Source of the DNA: Pelecanus crispus
Lineage: Eukaryota; Chordata; Aves; Pelecaniformes; Pelecanidae
Length of the DNA stretch: 64,000 nucleotides
Direction: 5' to 3'
Assembly (NCBI RefSeq): GCF_030463565.1
Contig: NC_134653.1
Coordinates: 30,441,150 to 30,505,149, forward strand
Shown: piece by piece, positions 33,892 through 48,200 of the stretch
Layout: the number at the start of each line of letters is the position of its first letter
How positions within the stretch are numbered: the first letter of the stretch is position 1
Position numbers and translations under genes: made by a program
Notes under the pieces: generated by a model
What the model saw: only the letters and a program-made list of their open reading frames with translations
Databases searched by the model: none
What the model was told of the DNA's origin: nothing

Positions 33892-34236
33892 ATGGCGCTG
33901 GCGGCGGTGCGGGGCTGGGCGCTGGCGGCGCTGGCCCTGCTGGCCCCGGGCCCGGCGGAGCGCAGCCGGCCCTACGCCGTGCTGCAGAAGCAGAACCTGG
34001 GTAAGGGGCGGCCGGGCGGGTTGGGCGCCTTTCTGCTTGGTTTTCATGATTTATTTTTTAATTTTTTTTTTTTTTTTTTAAAGCTAATTTGGGGAGATGC
34101 GGCGGGGAGGGCATTCAAATCCTAACCTGTCGCGCTCCCTCTTCCCGCAGTGCTGCTGGGCAGCATCCTCAGCGCCCTGCTGCTCACCATCATCCTCATG
34201 GCCGTCTGCGTCTACAAGCCCGTCCGGCGGCGGTAG
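33892..34236 (+). CDS. C12orf76: 64-aa single-pass membrane protein, probable C12orf76 orthologue
   Basis: Two exons (33892-34000 and 34151-34236; GTAAGG donor, CCCGCAG acceptor) give 64 residues. Residues 1-24 form an alanine/leucine-rich signal peptide ending near APGPAERS. A short RPYAVLQKQNL segment follows, then one hydrophobic span (VLLGSILSALLLTIILMAVC) and a basic tail VYKPVRRR. After cleavage about 40 residues would remain, as a type I micro-membrane protein. The start has G at -3 and +4. I name it by position: human C12orf76 flanks ANKRD13A on the same strand as GIT2, exactly as here, and is described as a small membrane protein. I know of no molecular function. Confidence 0.75.
34151..34236 (+). 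CDS. C12orf76: Small membrane protein, coding exon 2
   Basis: Codes the membrane span and KPVRRR tail, ending in TAG. The first codon is split across the intron (G/TG). A T-run of about 20 lies in the 150-bp intron. Confidence 0.85.
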
Positions 34237-35900
34237 CGGAGCGGGACCCGGCGGGCCCGTGGTGGGGAAGCGCTGCCGGGACCCCCGCTTCCCCCGCCGG
34301 GCACCCCGCTGCCTCTCCTGCCAGCCCTGCCATCCCCGGGGCATGGCCTCGCGTCCCGCACGGCCTGTCACCCACGCAGCATCGCGCGGCTCCGTCGCGA
34401 CGTCGCTTTCGATGACGGCATGGCCGGGTGCTGGAAATCACACCTCAGCAAGCTGGCTCCTGGACCTCCCGGGAGCGCTTCCGCAGCAAACCCGGTTGCA
34501 TTTGAGCGGGGTCCGTAGCAGCGCGCCTTCCTCCCAAAAGGCAGCGTTTTGGCGAGGCTGACCTGACGCGATGTGCTCAAGAGCATCCCCGGTGCGTGGT
34601 GCGCACCCGGAGCATCGGGAGGCTGCGGGGAGCGCGACCGGCCGCGACGCCCGTGCTGATCAGCGCCCGAGGAACCATCCTGGGTCAGCGTGAGAACGCA
34701 GCCGGGCTATTAACACCGCTGTCTGTCGAGCAGGCCCATGCGCTCGACTACACCGTGTCTAGCTTGTTTTCTAACTCATTCAGTTCCCTGCTTAAATGTT
34801 GAGTCTTGAGGGTTTGTAGCGCAGCCTTCAAAATTAGTCCGAAGGCAAAAAAGCTCAGCAGCCTACCACAGGTGTGGCTGCGGGGGTCCGGCGTGTGCTT
34901 ACATCTGAGCAGAAATACTGAAGCATGAGCAGACCCTGGCGTAGCTGTTCAGGGACAGGCTCGTCATTCCTGTCACTGTTTGCTCTAACTCTTAATTTAA
35001 ACAGCCCCAAGCAGCCTTGCTCCGAAACAGCCATGCTGAACCTGCTACGAACTGGGGTGGAGGCGAGGGCTTCCAGCTTGTGCTGAGCACTCATCTCCTG
35101 GCAGGTGGATTTGTGCTCCCGAGCAGGTTAGTGTCCTACTGGAAATGGGAGCCTCCGAAATTCTGCAAGCCAGGCAGGTGCTTGAGACTGCTGGACTCGG
35201 GCTTTCTGGAAGTACGTTGCGTTTAAGCTCCGGACAGCCCTGTTCTATGCATTTTCAGTAATAAATTCAAGTGTTTACACTGAAATCACACTTGCATATG
35301 AATGCTGCTATTTTGTTTTGCACTGCTATGAGTAGTAACTGGATTTTGCTTATTAAGTATGACTTTGGTATTTAACATAGGGGTGTTTTGGCTAGTAATT
35401 TATTTAGTGTTTTAAAACTTAACTTCCAGAACAATTGTATTGACCTGTTCTCTAAAACCTTGTGCTGCATCTGATGTGTTTTCTGTTCCTTTTTTTTTTT
35501 TTTTTTTTTTTTAAAAGGACACTGACCACTCTCATCGCAATGGGGGTTTGTCCTTGCTGCTGCTCTGTTAGTAAAGTGACAGTAGGAGGCTGCCCTAGAA
35601 CAGATCTAGTTACTAATCTAAGTGAAACATGAGTGAGGAAGCAAGGTAACACTGTTCTATTGCTTTCTGATCCTTTTCTCTTTTTTTGATCACCGAGTCC
35701 TGCGTCACTGATTTTTCTCGGTCCTTCATCTGGTATAAAACTTGGCCTGTAGCCGTGCGCTGTTCGTGGCGGGGTGGATGGTGTAGCTTGCAGCTACAGC
35801 TCCGAGTTCCTGGGAGCAGCGTTCTTGTTTGCATTCGTTCTTCACTCCCTGCTATGTCTCTTTGTACAAATAAAAAGCTAAGTAAACAATCCAGGACTCC
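34237..35900 (+). other. Probable 3' UTR of the small membrane-protein gene
   Basis: No other gene seen. Candidate poly(A) signals AATAAA at 35260-35265 and 35869-35874; the first would give a 1 kb 3' UTR. A run of 23 T lies at 35490-35512. Confidence 0.5.
35260..35265 (+). terminator. Candidate poly(A) signal, small membrane-protein gene
   Basis: AATAAA in an AT-rich stretch just after the GC-rich 3' region; a second one lies at 35869-35874. Confidence 0.5.
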
Positions 35901-37300
35901 TTTACTTATTCATGCATGTTCTATTTGTTATTAACTGGGCTGTAGCTGTGCAAGGGGATGAGGCAGTCCCATTTCCCACCTCTGAGAATCTTCCAGTTCT
36001 TCCCCCCTTTTCAATGGCGAGGGAACAGGGGCAGGACAGCAGTGCGATCCTAACAGCTGGGTGAAGCCCCTGTTTTCATGGATGTTTGTTAGCAAGGAAC
36101 TGTTAACAGTAAATTGAAAATGAACGCTCATCCTGCAAGTGTAGTGCAATTACCATTACCTGTTACCACATTAACAGGTAAAATTCAGTTAACTCAGTTA
36201 TGAAGACTACCTATTTTGAATCAAAAGTCAACCAACGCAGCATAAGAAGGATTTCCAAATGAAGCACATCATAAATTATTGTTGTACATTGAAACAACAG
36301 TCCAAAAGCACAAAAGAAGTACATAGTGAGTCTCACTTTCAGGAACAGATAAACAGCACCGATGCTGTGGAAATAGCATCAATTTAAAGAACTTTAAAAT
36401 CCAGTTATAGTTTTAGAACGAACTACAGCTATTTGTAACTCTGAGCTTCTGCTTTCCTACATAAGCCTCAGGCTTTCTTGGAAAGAGAAGTTGGACTCAG
36501 CTTTTATACAGCAGTCCCAGCATTAATATTAAACATGCTGTGCAACCCTCTGCTGACCCTTCTCTCTCTTATTCACAAGGCGGCACACACAGAAATTAAT
36601 CAAGAGCACTGAAGTCCTACCACCACCCTGCCTTTCATTGCCGTAGGACTGTCTGTGTTGTACTGATCCCTATTTTCAAAACAGGGAGACTCAAAGGTTC
36701 GTTGAAAATGTCAGAAAAAATCTTTCCAGGGATTATGTGTCTGTTTCACACTAAACCAGAACTATCTTGGATAGTTTCACAGATGCTAATGTCACCTCTA
36801 AGGTACACAAATGCAACAAAAAGGCAGATAAGGATAATTATTGATAAAGATTCCAGTTACCATGTTAGAAAAAAATACTCGTGTGTGTAGTGTAACACTG
36901 CAGTATGTTTGTGTTTTTCTTCCAGCACACACAGAGGATCAGAGGATATTTTTTTACCCATATAGCATAAGATGTAAGCTGGGGTTTAAGAAAAGCAGCA
37001 CCGGTTTCAGGGAAGCAGGGCCTTCTAGTTTAGATGAAACGATGCAAATGTCACAGCAAGCAAAAAAAGAAACCCACACCAAAAAGCCCCGCCACCCAAA
37101 TTTTTTGACAGTCCAAGACTAAGAAGCATGAGCATAACAAAACTCAAACTGAAACTGCTCAATATTCTTTAGTTTACAATATAAAAAACAGAGAACAAGT
37201 CAGCTTGAAAAAGATATTTCTTCCCCCCTTGTAACCTTTTGAAATGCTTAATAGAAAAAAAGCGATGTCAGACAGATGGTTTTATAAAGGCAACAGCACT
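35901..37300. other. Intergenic gap between convergent genes
   Basis: AT-rich, no gene recognised. It separates the tail-to-tail ends of the small membrane-protein gene and ANKRD13A. Confidence 0.5.
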
Positions 37301-37301
37301 C

Positions 37302-37307
37302 TTTATT
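37302..37307 (-). terminator. ANKRD13A: Candidate poly(A) signal of ANKRD13A
   Basis: AATAAA on the minus strand, giving a 1.7 kb 3' UTR. Another minus-strand AATAAA near 38180 could be used earlier. Confidence 0.5.
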
Positions 37308-39030
37308 TCCGCTGGAGGAAAAAACCACAGTTTCATCTCCTTCCTCACAACTTTGTCAAGAGCTCAATGCAAGGCTTATTCCTTTTCTTTTTTTTTCTTC
37401 TTCAACTGTGAAAGTCACAGTAATCCCCTTTTCAAAGAAAGATGCAATCCCAACATAGACCACTGCCACTGTGCAAGAAAGTCAACATTCCTGCAGACAC
37501 CAAATAAGCTATTCAGGGATGCAAGCTGTATCATTAAACAAAAACGGCGCAGGTATACCAGTTCTAGTGTACACTGAAGGCATTTTAATAATTTGCTCTG
37601 TAAAGCAATGGATTATTGTTTTAAAATAGGGTTCCAAGTTACCAACCATCTCACTGGTTATGATCAAGTCCATTTTATAGTGATTTTATACTGGTTAATA
37701 GTTGGTCACACAGAACCGCCCTGGTTTGCCCAAGGAACAAGTGCAGGATTAGGTAGCAAGATCAGACCGTATGTACCATAAGTTCTTCACACTTCTGCCA
37801 GCCAGAACAGAGGAATATTGCTCACATTTAACTACTATAAGGCTTTCCTGTGGATGTACGTTGTGTACTTGTGGAGTGCACTTGAGAGTCACAGTGTAAG
37901 TACTGTAAACACTGACAGAAGTGCAGATAAAATAGCTACAAATATATTGCATGACAAAAGACCTGAGGAAAGCTGGTTAAAACATACTTGTGAATACCAT
38001 TCTTATGAGTGTAGTCATATTCGCTTGTTTTAAAATCAATAAAAATATTCAGATAAAAAAAATATATGTATTCACATGAAGGATGAGCATTTGATTTTTA
38101 AAAAGCAATACACGTTTCCCTTTCAGATGACAGAATTAAAACGTATCTTCCAATAGGCATACATTAAAATTTCACCTGAATTTTATTCTCTTTGAATTTA
38201 GCACCCACACACAGGCACGCACTCATGCACACGCACCAAGTGATCGCAAAGAAGCACCTGTATCTATCGCTTATTTTCTTGCTGCCCTCTGACTATGGGA
38301 ACTAGCTGGTTTTGAATCACTGCAAAACTGCTACTTTACCAGACAGATGGTCCCATTTTAGGATCTAAAATTTTACTGGCTACTTGTTTTTGTCCTTTTT
38401 CAGAAAGCACTAGTTTAATCTTGAGCTTGGATTAGCTGTTCAAGTATAAAATTATCCCTCTTAAGCAGGACCACATGATAAAATCTCAGTAACCAGAGAA
38501 GAGATAATCACATATAAACAAAACTAACAGAAAACATCTGTCAGCAGGGTACACTGTCAGCATGAAGAAGTGTGTATGCGTGTATATGCATATAGATACT
38601 CTTCCATGTAACAACGGGAAGAAACAGACAATGGCTTTGAATTATTCAGAAATGACTAAGCAGATGAGTATTTCTTTGGTAAGTAATGAAGTTTCCCTCC
38701 TGAACTCCCAATAAATCAGGTTTTCAAGCTTTACTGCAATCCTATATCCTGATGCTAAGCAAAATTTCCATCTGCTCTTCAATAAATATTCAGATAAAAA
38801 CTTTTCCTCCAGAGCTAAGACTGCATGGTTGGGGAGCCAAATGCAGCATCCATGATCTGAAAATTCCTCAAACAAAAATAAATCAGCTTTTAGTAGCTGA
38901 CGATGCCAACTAAGGTGGCAGGTGAAATGTTTACTTAAGCAATCCAGGAGTGGTCTTCAGGCTGACAGCTCTGAAAACCTTTAGTTTTATGCAGATTTGG
39001 TCATCCTTCATTCAGGAGATCGTCAAGGAG

Positions 39031-39229
39031 TTATTTTTCCACAAGAGAAAGCTGTAAAACTTGCTGAAGCTCTGCATCTTCCTCTTCACGACGTTGCTTC
39101 TCCCGTTCCTCCTGCTCTCGGACAGACAACTCCATGGCAAGCTGTAAGTCTTTTTCAAAACTGGAAGGTTCATTAGGGGTGCTGCCGCGTGAGTTACCTG
39201 AGCTCGTTAGATAGCTCTCCTGCAATGCC
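39031..39229 (-). CDS. ANKRD13A: ANKRD13A coding exon 15 (last)
   Basis: Last 66 residues and TAA. Contains [28 protein letters not shown] and [14 protein letters not shown], i.e. part of ubiquitin-interacting motif 2 and all of motifs 3 and 4. Confidence 0.96.
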
Positions 39230-42200
39230 CTGAAGGAGAAAAAGAACTTCAAGAGGTAAGAGACAGAGCCTATTTCATGTTTCCTGCAATGATCCTTCCT
39301 AGCAACTGTTTTCTAACTGCAAACCTGAAAATCTCCCCCCAGAGGGGAGAAAGCAGTTTTCAGGATAAGACAGCAGTTGTTCTAACATCAGTAAAATTCC
39401 CAATGTAAAACCTGTTCTTTGAAGGTTCCTCAGAACTTTTCATACTTACTAACAGTTAAATTTTCAATGGGCTTCTAAAAGCATTCTCACCTAGTCTCAA
39501 GACAACATGATTTTCCATGTACAAAAGAACCAAGAGGATGCAGTGCTTTGTGCACACAAAGATTTCTTTGCACTTAACTGCAGGAAGACCTCACAGATAC
39601 CAGAGCATATTCTCAAGGGTCCATTAAATGTATGTTGCTAAGTTTTTTAAGGATTACATAATGATTCTGAAACAAAACAAGAGCTATCCTGAAGTGCACA
39701 GCATCTAATAAACATTCAACCCAGAGGGACCAAGTTCACAGTTTTAAGGGCAGAACAGGAGGACTGTGTTTATTCGTTGGGTAAAGAATCTGTTATGCGC
39801 GCAGACTCGTCCCACAGCTGAACTAAAGAGCTATACTACATAAACCAGGAAGGCCCAGTATGGAGTCCTTGCTTCTTGGAAAAGTAAAAGTTAGAAGCAC
39901 AAGAAAAGAGACCTTGAGTTCTGTGTACCTGCTACCTACATACACAAAAAATTGCAAAATTGCTTCATGCTACTGTTGGAAGTATTTTTGCTCTATCGCT
40001 GCATGGCTTGACGTGAAAAAAAGATAGTTACCTCTGATACTGTATGTTGAAGTCCTGTGAATATGCAACTGCTCCATTGGAATGCACCCCCACTTCCTAG
40101 AAACAGGGAAAGATCAACAATTCCACAGCAGTTAACAGTGTAACTCACTGAAAGGTAACTCTTAAATCACTCTTATTTCTTCTTTGAAATACATTACTGT
40201 ATTTGTCTCTTCTGAGGTTCTTAGAGGTCCCAACATGACACTTTCCACATACTGGTTTAATTCAGAGACACAGCTATCGCTGCATAGTCCTTGTCAAAAT
40301 GGTCACATCTGCACTGCACAGATTACAGCACACTTACTTTATTTCCACCGGATTCCAACAAACTCTGCTGAATAGCAAACTGCATGATCTCGTTATCCTC
40401 ATCCTGCACGTGTATGTTCCTACCGTCATCTTGGACGTGGTAAGATTTGGGGATCTCAAACACTGACTGGTCAACCTCAAAATTAGCACCTATAGAAGCC
40501 AAATATAGTTACAAACATGGCATAGTATATTTTTACAAGTTGTGACTTAAAAAATTCTGATGAATGTTTATGCATGATTAAGTTAACTCAAAAAATTCAG
40601 ATAAACAACCTGGCTAAATATACCAACAGGCTTTGAAAGACCTCTGTGGCAAATAAGCACAGCAGTAAGACAGAATGCAGAGGCTTTCTTTAGGATGCTG
40701 GCAAGTTATACAAATAAAACCAGTGTGCAGCAGAGCACTAAGGTGGCTGAACTCTGATAAAACCAGATGAGAAGAAAAAAGATTGCAAAAGATAAATACT
40801 GCAATGGCTCTTCTGAGGTTATGCCTAATGAACGGGTCTGCAACAGTTCAGAGTATCACTGGATATATGCAGTCACGAGCATCCTACCCAAACATAACCC
40901 ACTTTTTTGAACGAGCATGCAGACCGAACTGTCACTTAGAGCAATTTTGTATTCCGCTTCCCATATTAATAGCTTGCACCAGAATTTAGACCTCAAAATA
41001 CTTGGGAAAGCTTGCTAGACCTCAGTTTAGTCAGTTTGGCAGGCATGGAAGGGGCAGAATGGGTCAGTATGATCAGTATCACAGACTCCAGATCAGCTGT
41101 AATGCAGTGCAGCTTCCTCTCACCTGTGAATGTTTCATTCTCTGCAGTTAACCCATCTCTCTCTTCTGTGCATTTCACTGACAGCAAGGTAAAAAGATGC
41201 AATCACTGCATCTTTCCACTCCTTACCTGAATCACACTGTGCACCTCCAACCATTTGTGATGATGTTTTGTCAGCTGTCCTGCAGCCGTTGACATTTTCA
41301 AATGTAATTCGGGCATTCAGCACATGAAATAGGGGAATTTCTATAAGAAACAGTACAAGATTTCTGTCAAAAAGAGAACTCTCTCATTCACTTCCACACC
41401 TACAGCCACATCAAACCTTTATTATTTAAATATATTTTTATATTTTTTATTATTTAAATATATTATTTAAATATATTTAAATATTTATTGAATATATTCC
41501 GCAAGCACCATCCCATAAAAGTATATAGTAACTCACTTCACCAAGAAGTTGCCCTTAGTCATTCTCACTCTCCAGATCTCTTATTTTATTGTAAGATTTG
41601 CCAATTCTAAGGCACTGAAGCTAAGAGGAAAGGGCTTAGCAACAGCTCATTCTTATTGAAATGATAGTGTCTTTAAAATTTATACTTCTGTACTGGTCAT
41701 TCAGAATTTGGATTCAGTGACCCCAGATGTACAAGACAACGTACATCTCGGTTCTCAGTTCTAGGCATCAGCGAGATGACTAGTAAAAAACTAACATGTT
41801 TTTTGTAAATATATGCTGCAAAACCAATAGAAAGAATGGAAATGAAAAAGATGCTACAATAAAAATTGCTAAATGTTACCAATTTTGACAGGAAATCCTG
41901 GTGGAAATTCCAGAGTGATGAAATCCCTAAGTCTGGCAAAATGCGCACTAGTTCTGGCCATCAGATCAATGATTGGAGTGACTTGTTCCATAAGAGACAA
42001 GGGAAACTCTTCACTCATCCACAAGGTTGCTTTAAATCTTAAAGAGAAAGTTGCATAAGAGCATCTTAAGCTTACAGTTTAGGAACAGATGCAAAGCAAA
42101 GGACACAGCATTGTCACCTGCTCCATACATTTCAAAGAGTTAGAACAGTTACTCCCCTGAGAAACTGAACCACATTCCTGGTCAGACTAAAGGCAAAGCA

Positions 42201-45200
42201 CAGGAGGTTACTAACAAGTTACAGCACTAGTCCAAGTCTTTTCTTTGACCTACTGGAAGAAGAATTAGACTACAGCTGAATACTCCAAGATCTCTCTTTT
42301 GATTAATTTTGAAAACTGGGCGAAAACCACACTGGGTATTTGTAAAAGTGGTTGCTAGAGATTAGATGACTGGGAAGAGACAAACTAGAAATAGTTAAAA
42401 TTTTATTTCTCACTTCTGTGTTCGAATGGTGACTTCTTTCGGTCTTCCTATGTCTCTACCTTTCAAATCAAATTGTGGGTCAAAGTATTCCTCCAGAGTA
42501 ATAGCAGTAGGATTGTTACTTGTGGCATACTCTGTTGTCTTGGTCGTACTCTATAAGGAAAGAGAGGAAAAAAAAAAACCTACAAAACTACAGAACAAAT
42601 AGACAGTGGCTACTATAAGAAACTCTGAACTTACCTCTTGTGAAATAACTCATTCTCTATTTTAGACACCAGTGACACAAGCACACATGTTTAGACTGCT
42701 TTCTATTGAGGTTAAAAATCTCCAAGCATTTTAGAGACAGGAAAATCTACTCAAATACTTTAAAGCTAGAAACCAACCAGAGACACACAAGCTACAGCAT
42801 TTCTAGGCTCCAAATCCTTAAAGACAAAGCTTTGACGGGGTATTTTAAAGAAAAATCTCTAGATCCATGAAAGATCTGCAATGCCATCCTGATACAGAGC
42901 CAGCGTTTGGCAAATCTATTATCTACTTAAGTACGTACACATGCAAGGGAGTTTCTAAAGCCATATTGAAATCATTATCAACACATTTCAGAACAGCAGA
43001 GGATATATGGCTGTCCCCCGAGCTGCTGAAGAGCAGTGTACTAACATGTCACTTCATCCTCTCATCATATCTTTGCCTGATGATTACCATGCCGGCACTG
43101 TCTCTCACCTGAGGCGCCTGCAGGTCTGTGGACGTGACTTCCCAGACTACTGGTGGGTTGCCGCTAAATCTGTGCTTGCTCAGATTTACTGTCACTGCTC
43201 ACACCCCAGCTCTGGCTGTACTAATGGATTCTATGTCTTTTTCACAAGAGTATTCGGAAGGAGGTACCTGCTATTTATACAGAGCATTTGAGGGCTTAAA
43301 CAAAAACAGCCTCAGGGAAAATTTGAACCTCATAATCAAAATTGCTGCCAAACTGAGGAAACAAGAGGTGATTCCACACACCTAGAATTCCTACTGGCAC
43401 ACATCTCTGTGCTGCAGTGACCTGTTTCAACATCAAAGACACTCACCTGAGCACCATACTCATGCTCCACCGTACCCAGAAATGATTCCAGGGGGTTCCT
43501 GTCAGCTTCAGATAACAGGATCGAAAAACAAAAAAAATCTATTACTATTAATTAGCAGTAAAATTTACATACACACCAGGCTAACAAGCAAGGCTTCTTA
43601 ACCCAAAGTGAACTAAGCTGTTCACATTTCCTGTAAGCTTTACCAGGCAAGCCCAGGACCTGAAGGTGACAGTATAAAAAGGGTCCAATACACAGAATAG
43701 AGGCAAAGATTTTCAGTGGTTTTATCATTAGCAGATAGCTGTATTATTCACCGTGCCTCCCCTCCTGGGCCCCAAGGTAGGTGAATGAAGGGCAGTGTTT
43801 CCATACAAGTTTACTGGCTGGTCACCCTTTACTCTAGTTTAAATAGTAGAACAACTTAGTGGACAAAAACAAAACAAAAAGTCCAAGCAAACAAAGCCTA
43901 CATGAATCTTGCAATCATGGCCAAAGTGAAGTGAAGGCACGAATACATTGCAGAGCAGGAAAAAGCATGGAAAAGTGCAGCTTTTTAAAACTTTCAATAT
44001 ACTTTCAACAGTTTTGAAGGGCTCTTCTTTCCTCCAAATACAGCTAGGATAAACACTGGTTCATTTGTAGGCTAGGAGTCAAGTAATGAGCTGCCTCAGG
44101 CACGCAACATGTGAAAGTAAAGCAGGGCAAAGTCAGCAAGAAAAGTATTTCTCTTGTCTATCTGCCCAGTTCTTCTGCAGGCACACAGACAAGGCATCAG
44201 AGAGCCAAGAGGTTCTACTTATTTCCAGTTATCCTATAGGAAAACTACCTTTATATCTTTTCTTCTCCTCTTCTGTTAAATGTTCCGTTCGGATTTTTGT
44301 GACCACATTCACATTGTTTGCAATGTATACCTTTAAAAAAGTACAAGGACAAAAAGCATCACAGGTTAAAAAAAGAGAGTTCTCTCTAGTAAAACACCAT
44401 GTACACAAATCTAAAGACAGAATAAAGCAGCATGGATCTGCCTCTCATTGACAAAGATCTTAATCTCTAACATACTGGTGATCAACAGGAAATGTTGCAC
44501 TTTGATTTTTCTTTTCGCTTTGGTATAATGGAAATCCTACCTAATATATTCTTGACAGACCTATGATAAGGCTGAAACTACATGCCACCTGCTGGGCAAG
44601 TTGATAAAACAAGAAACCCTGCAAATCATACACCACAGTATCTCCAGACAGCATTAATCTCACAAGCATGCTGTGCCAAAGAATGGCAAAGGAGTTTGGT
44701 CACTGACCAAATGGAAGACAAAAATTGCATCACATGGAACAAATCTACGCAACCATATGACTCATGCGCATGGTCAGGGTCTTTAATTTACCAGCAGTCT
44801 TTTATTACTTGAATTCATGATGCAACTCATGGTAGCAGGAGGCTGTTATTTCCTCGCAATACTGTCATAGAGAGTGCTCAGGGCACTTCACCAATGGGTT
44901 CCTCATCTCTTAACAGTGAAAGAATGATGACATTCAAGAATGAGTTCGGTTCCAGTTTTTGGATGAAAGGGGGTTCTAGCAGTTATGCTGAATCTTTTGC
45001 CCCTCTTCTCCTGACATGCTTTGATCCTCCCTCTCCCCTAAAGGCCCTGCTGACGTTCTTGCATACAGGCACCATCCCTCCCACAAGCCTGGCAGCCTTG
45101 AAGTTCCTCATTCCTGCCCAGTTCTGCTAGCAACACAATAAAGCTCTCGATGTGAGCTTTAAGACCTGAAATATTCAGGAAATAAAGGCAAAACACAACC

Positions 45201-48200
45201 ACACTTCAGTTAGCTATAAGACCTCTTAATAGAATAGAATGGTCTTTACCTTTGCTTCATAACCATTTACACCTTCTGCCTTTTCTGTCCTCCATACCCA
45301 GAATCCAGATGTGGTTCTGACAAAAAGTGAACACCACAAGCGTCTATACAGTTGCATTTCTACACAATCCCCAGCCCATTTTTCTAAAATCGATTTTAAA
45401 AAATATTTGATAGGTTATTTGACTATTAACCCCAGACAAAAGCACAAGTTATCTGTCCTCACACACATGTATCGCAAGAGGGCTGAGGGAGTCATGCTGT
45501 TTCTGTTCTTATGCAACCCATGGCCAAAGCGCAAAGGCTCAGACAGAGATTTTAGATTGAGATGTGGATACCCGAGCCACAGAGGACAGCCTAAAAACTA
45601 ACCAAATTATTTTGTCTGACAGCCTGGGCATGGCAGCTTTTAACACACAGTTTAATTTCAGAAGTAACCTGTCACTGCAATTTGCGGAACTGGATAGTAG
45701 GAATACTTCTGTCTAAGAAATCTGTTTTTGGATGTGTAGATGCTGCAGTTACTAAGGCTCAGTGAACATCACAGGGACTAATTCTGGGCAGCTTTGAAAG
45801 GGTACTAAACATTCAGGAGAAAAAGGCTGGAATTATACATCTCTCTTTGAAAACACTTGTTTTGTATGATCATGGGGGTGGTTTACTGCATCAGAGAGCA
45901 CTCCAAAAGGAGCTTCATAAAAAGGATTGAACTAAGCTGACAGATGCCTGGATAAACGTGTAGTAAACAAGGAAGACAAGTGCGTGTCTGTGGAAAGACA
46001 CACTATACACATATTTTTATTTCAAGTATTAATGTGAGATGACTCACTTGTAGCTACAAGATGCGAGTTCTTGCCCATTAGTTTCAGCGCTATACGTATG
46101 AATTTGGGTGAAATGCAAACTTGTATTGAGACATTAACGTTGATCTCACTAATGTGATAAACTGAAAGTTTTCTGCAAATCAGTTCTTTCAACTGGAAAC
46201 TTTTTGCCAAGCAATAGCGGCAAGCTGACCAAACCAAATTTCTTTATCTAACAGTTTAAAGTCATTTCAGATCTAGCCCTAAAAGTTTTTATTACCAGGG
46301 CTTTTGAGAGTTTGTCTTTAAATCTTTATTGCAAGTATGACCATCCGTTATCTTGAAGTGTTTATTTTTGAGGAGAAACTTTGTCTCTTACCTTTCAAAA
46401 GCAATATTTTTTGTATCAAGGCACGTATTAATAATTGGAGATGTAAGGCGTCTTTCCACATCTTTTCTTTTTGGTGTCATAGATCCCAATGTCAAACGCT
46501 TCATGTGTTGGGAAATCTCAAAACGCTCCGTTGTAACAAACTTATCATCATGATTGATCTCAATTAGTTCTGCCCAACCTCCAGTATCTGTTGGAAATAG
46601 TACATCTCAATCTAAAAAATCTTAGCAACAGTATTCCAGAATGAAAAACTGAGAATATACTGTATATCAAATCAGGGTGGACACTAATTCACTGTATTTT
46701 GCACTCAGCTGAGATCAAACTTGGAGCTGTGTCTAAATTTTTTTTTTTATTTAGGGGGCAGGAGAACAGAAGGGGGAAAACTAAGTAAAAGATTGAAGTC
46801 AAATTTAGCCCTGTTACTAAATTTTGACCTCAGATTTACTCAAAGGAAAGAAATTAAGCTGTTACGTTAAACCACAAAACAGTATCTCTATGAGACACTC
46901 ACGGAATAGATGTGTAAAACTTTTATAAAATTAAGTACTCAGCCTCAACAGATCTTTGTGCAACATCAGGATTTCTCATTGTGGCTCACACAGTATTTGG
47001 TGATCAATGGTGCAGACATGCTAAAATATTTACCTTCTCCCTTGAAAATTAAACTACGCCGTCCCCTCTCCCAGCTCATATTTTCAAAGCCCAGTAAAGT
47101 GATATCAACACGCAGCTTGGCGCCACTTTTCCAGATGCGGCAGACATCACTTGGACAAACTCTAGAAACCAGTGGGACTATAAAAGAAAAATGAGAAAAA
47201 TGTAAATAGAAAATATTCAAGATACTAAGTGCACAGGAAGTCTGAACTGAAGCGGAAACTATTTCCCTGATACAGGATTGCTCAGTACTATGATCATTAT
47301 TCCAGAGGAGGTGAGATACTGATCTTCTTTAGCTTTAAGAACAATCAGCTTAGGGACAAAACCCTCCAACTTTAAATTAAAGATGAACATGAAAAGAAAG
47401 AAGGCATTAGTTAAGATTAAAAGATATGAAATAGCATAAATCCCATCTCCTAGCAGTCTAATAGTTAGCTGTTTGGAAAACTAAGTCAACTCTAAGGCCA
47501 AGAAAAGCAGGTACTTCCCAAATAATCTGCGCATCTACATCTGAGATACGTATCACTGTCTTAGTCATCGATAGCCAGAGACAGGTAAACAAAACCCCAA
47601 GGAAAGTCTTCATCAATTCTAACAATGGCTAAACTCTCCATTAAAAACCAACCAAACAAAAAACCAACAAACAAACAGGAAACAAAGAATAATTGTGCAA
47701 CAAAAATATAAGAGGTTATTTTGAGAGGCAAAGAGAGAAGTGTTCTGGAGAGGAGATATTTCTCTGCATATCTTTTGTGACATTTGTACATAAGCAAGTC
47801 CCTTTGTCCACAGTTTAGAAGAGGTAACGATGACCGGGATTCTTACCCCAGCTAGTGAACTCCCATTTCATTTCCACGTAGAAGTCAGGAGTCTGGAGAA
47901 GGAAAATGCTTCATGAATACTTCATGAAAGTTTTAATCTAACATTCAGTACAGCATTTCTCCTGAACATTTTAGATAAAGGAAAACAAAAAAAGAACAGA
48001 CCTTAAGACATGATAAAGGATGTTAAAAAAATGAAATTGAAACTAGCAAACATAAAAGATATGGCCTGCCACTGCTGCTTTCTGATGAGCTACTCCTCCT
48101 TAATTTACTACAGGAGCAGTTAACACTTTCAAGATTCAGCCTCCAATGTTGGAGTTCATGACTAAGGATTTCAAAGTAAAGTCAAGGAAGAAGTCCCCAC

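Larger units (their letters stand above)
33656..34330. promoter_or_regulatory. CpG island at the small membrane-protein gene
   Basis: Very high GC with many GGGGCGG boxes covering the proposed first exon. The TATA-less promoter is inferred from position. Confidence 0.75.

Noticed and set aside
32035-34047. 670-, 589-, 528- and 478-codon frames around the minisatellite
   Set aside because: They are translations of a tandem repeat, open on both strands, without splice or start context and without a recognisable domain.
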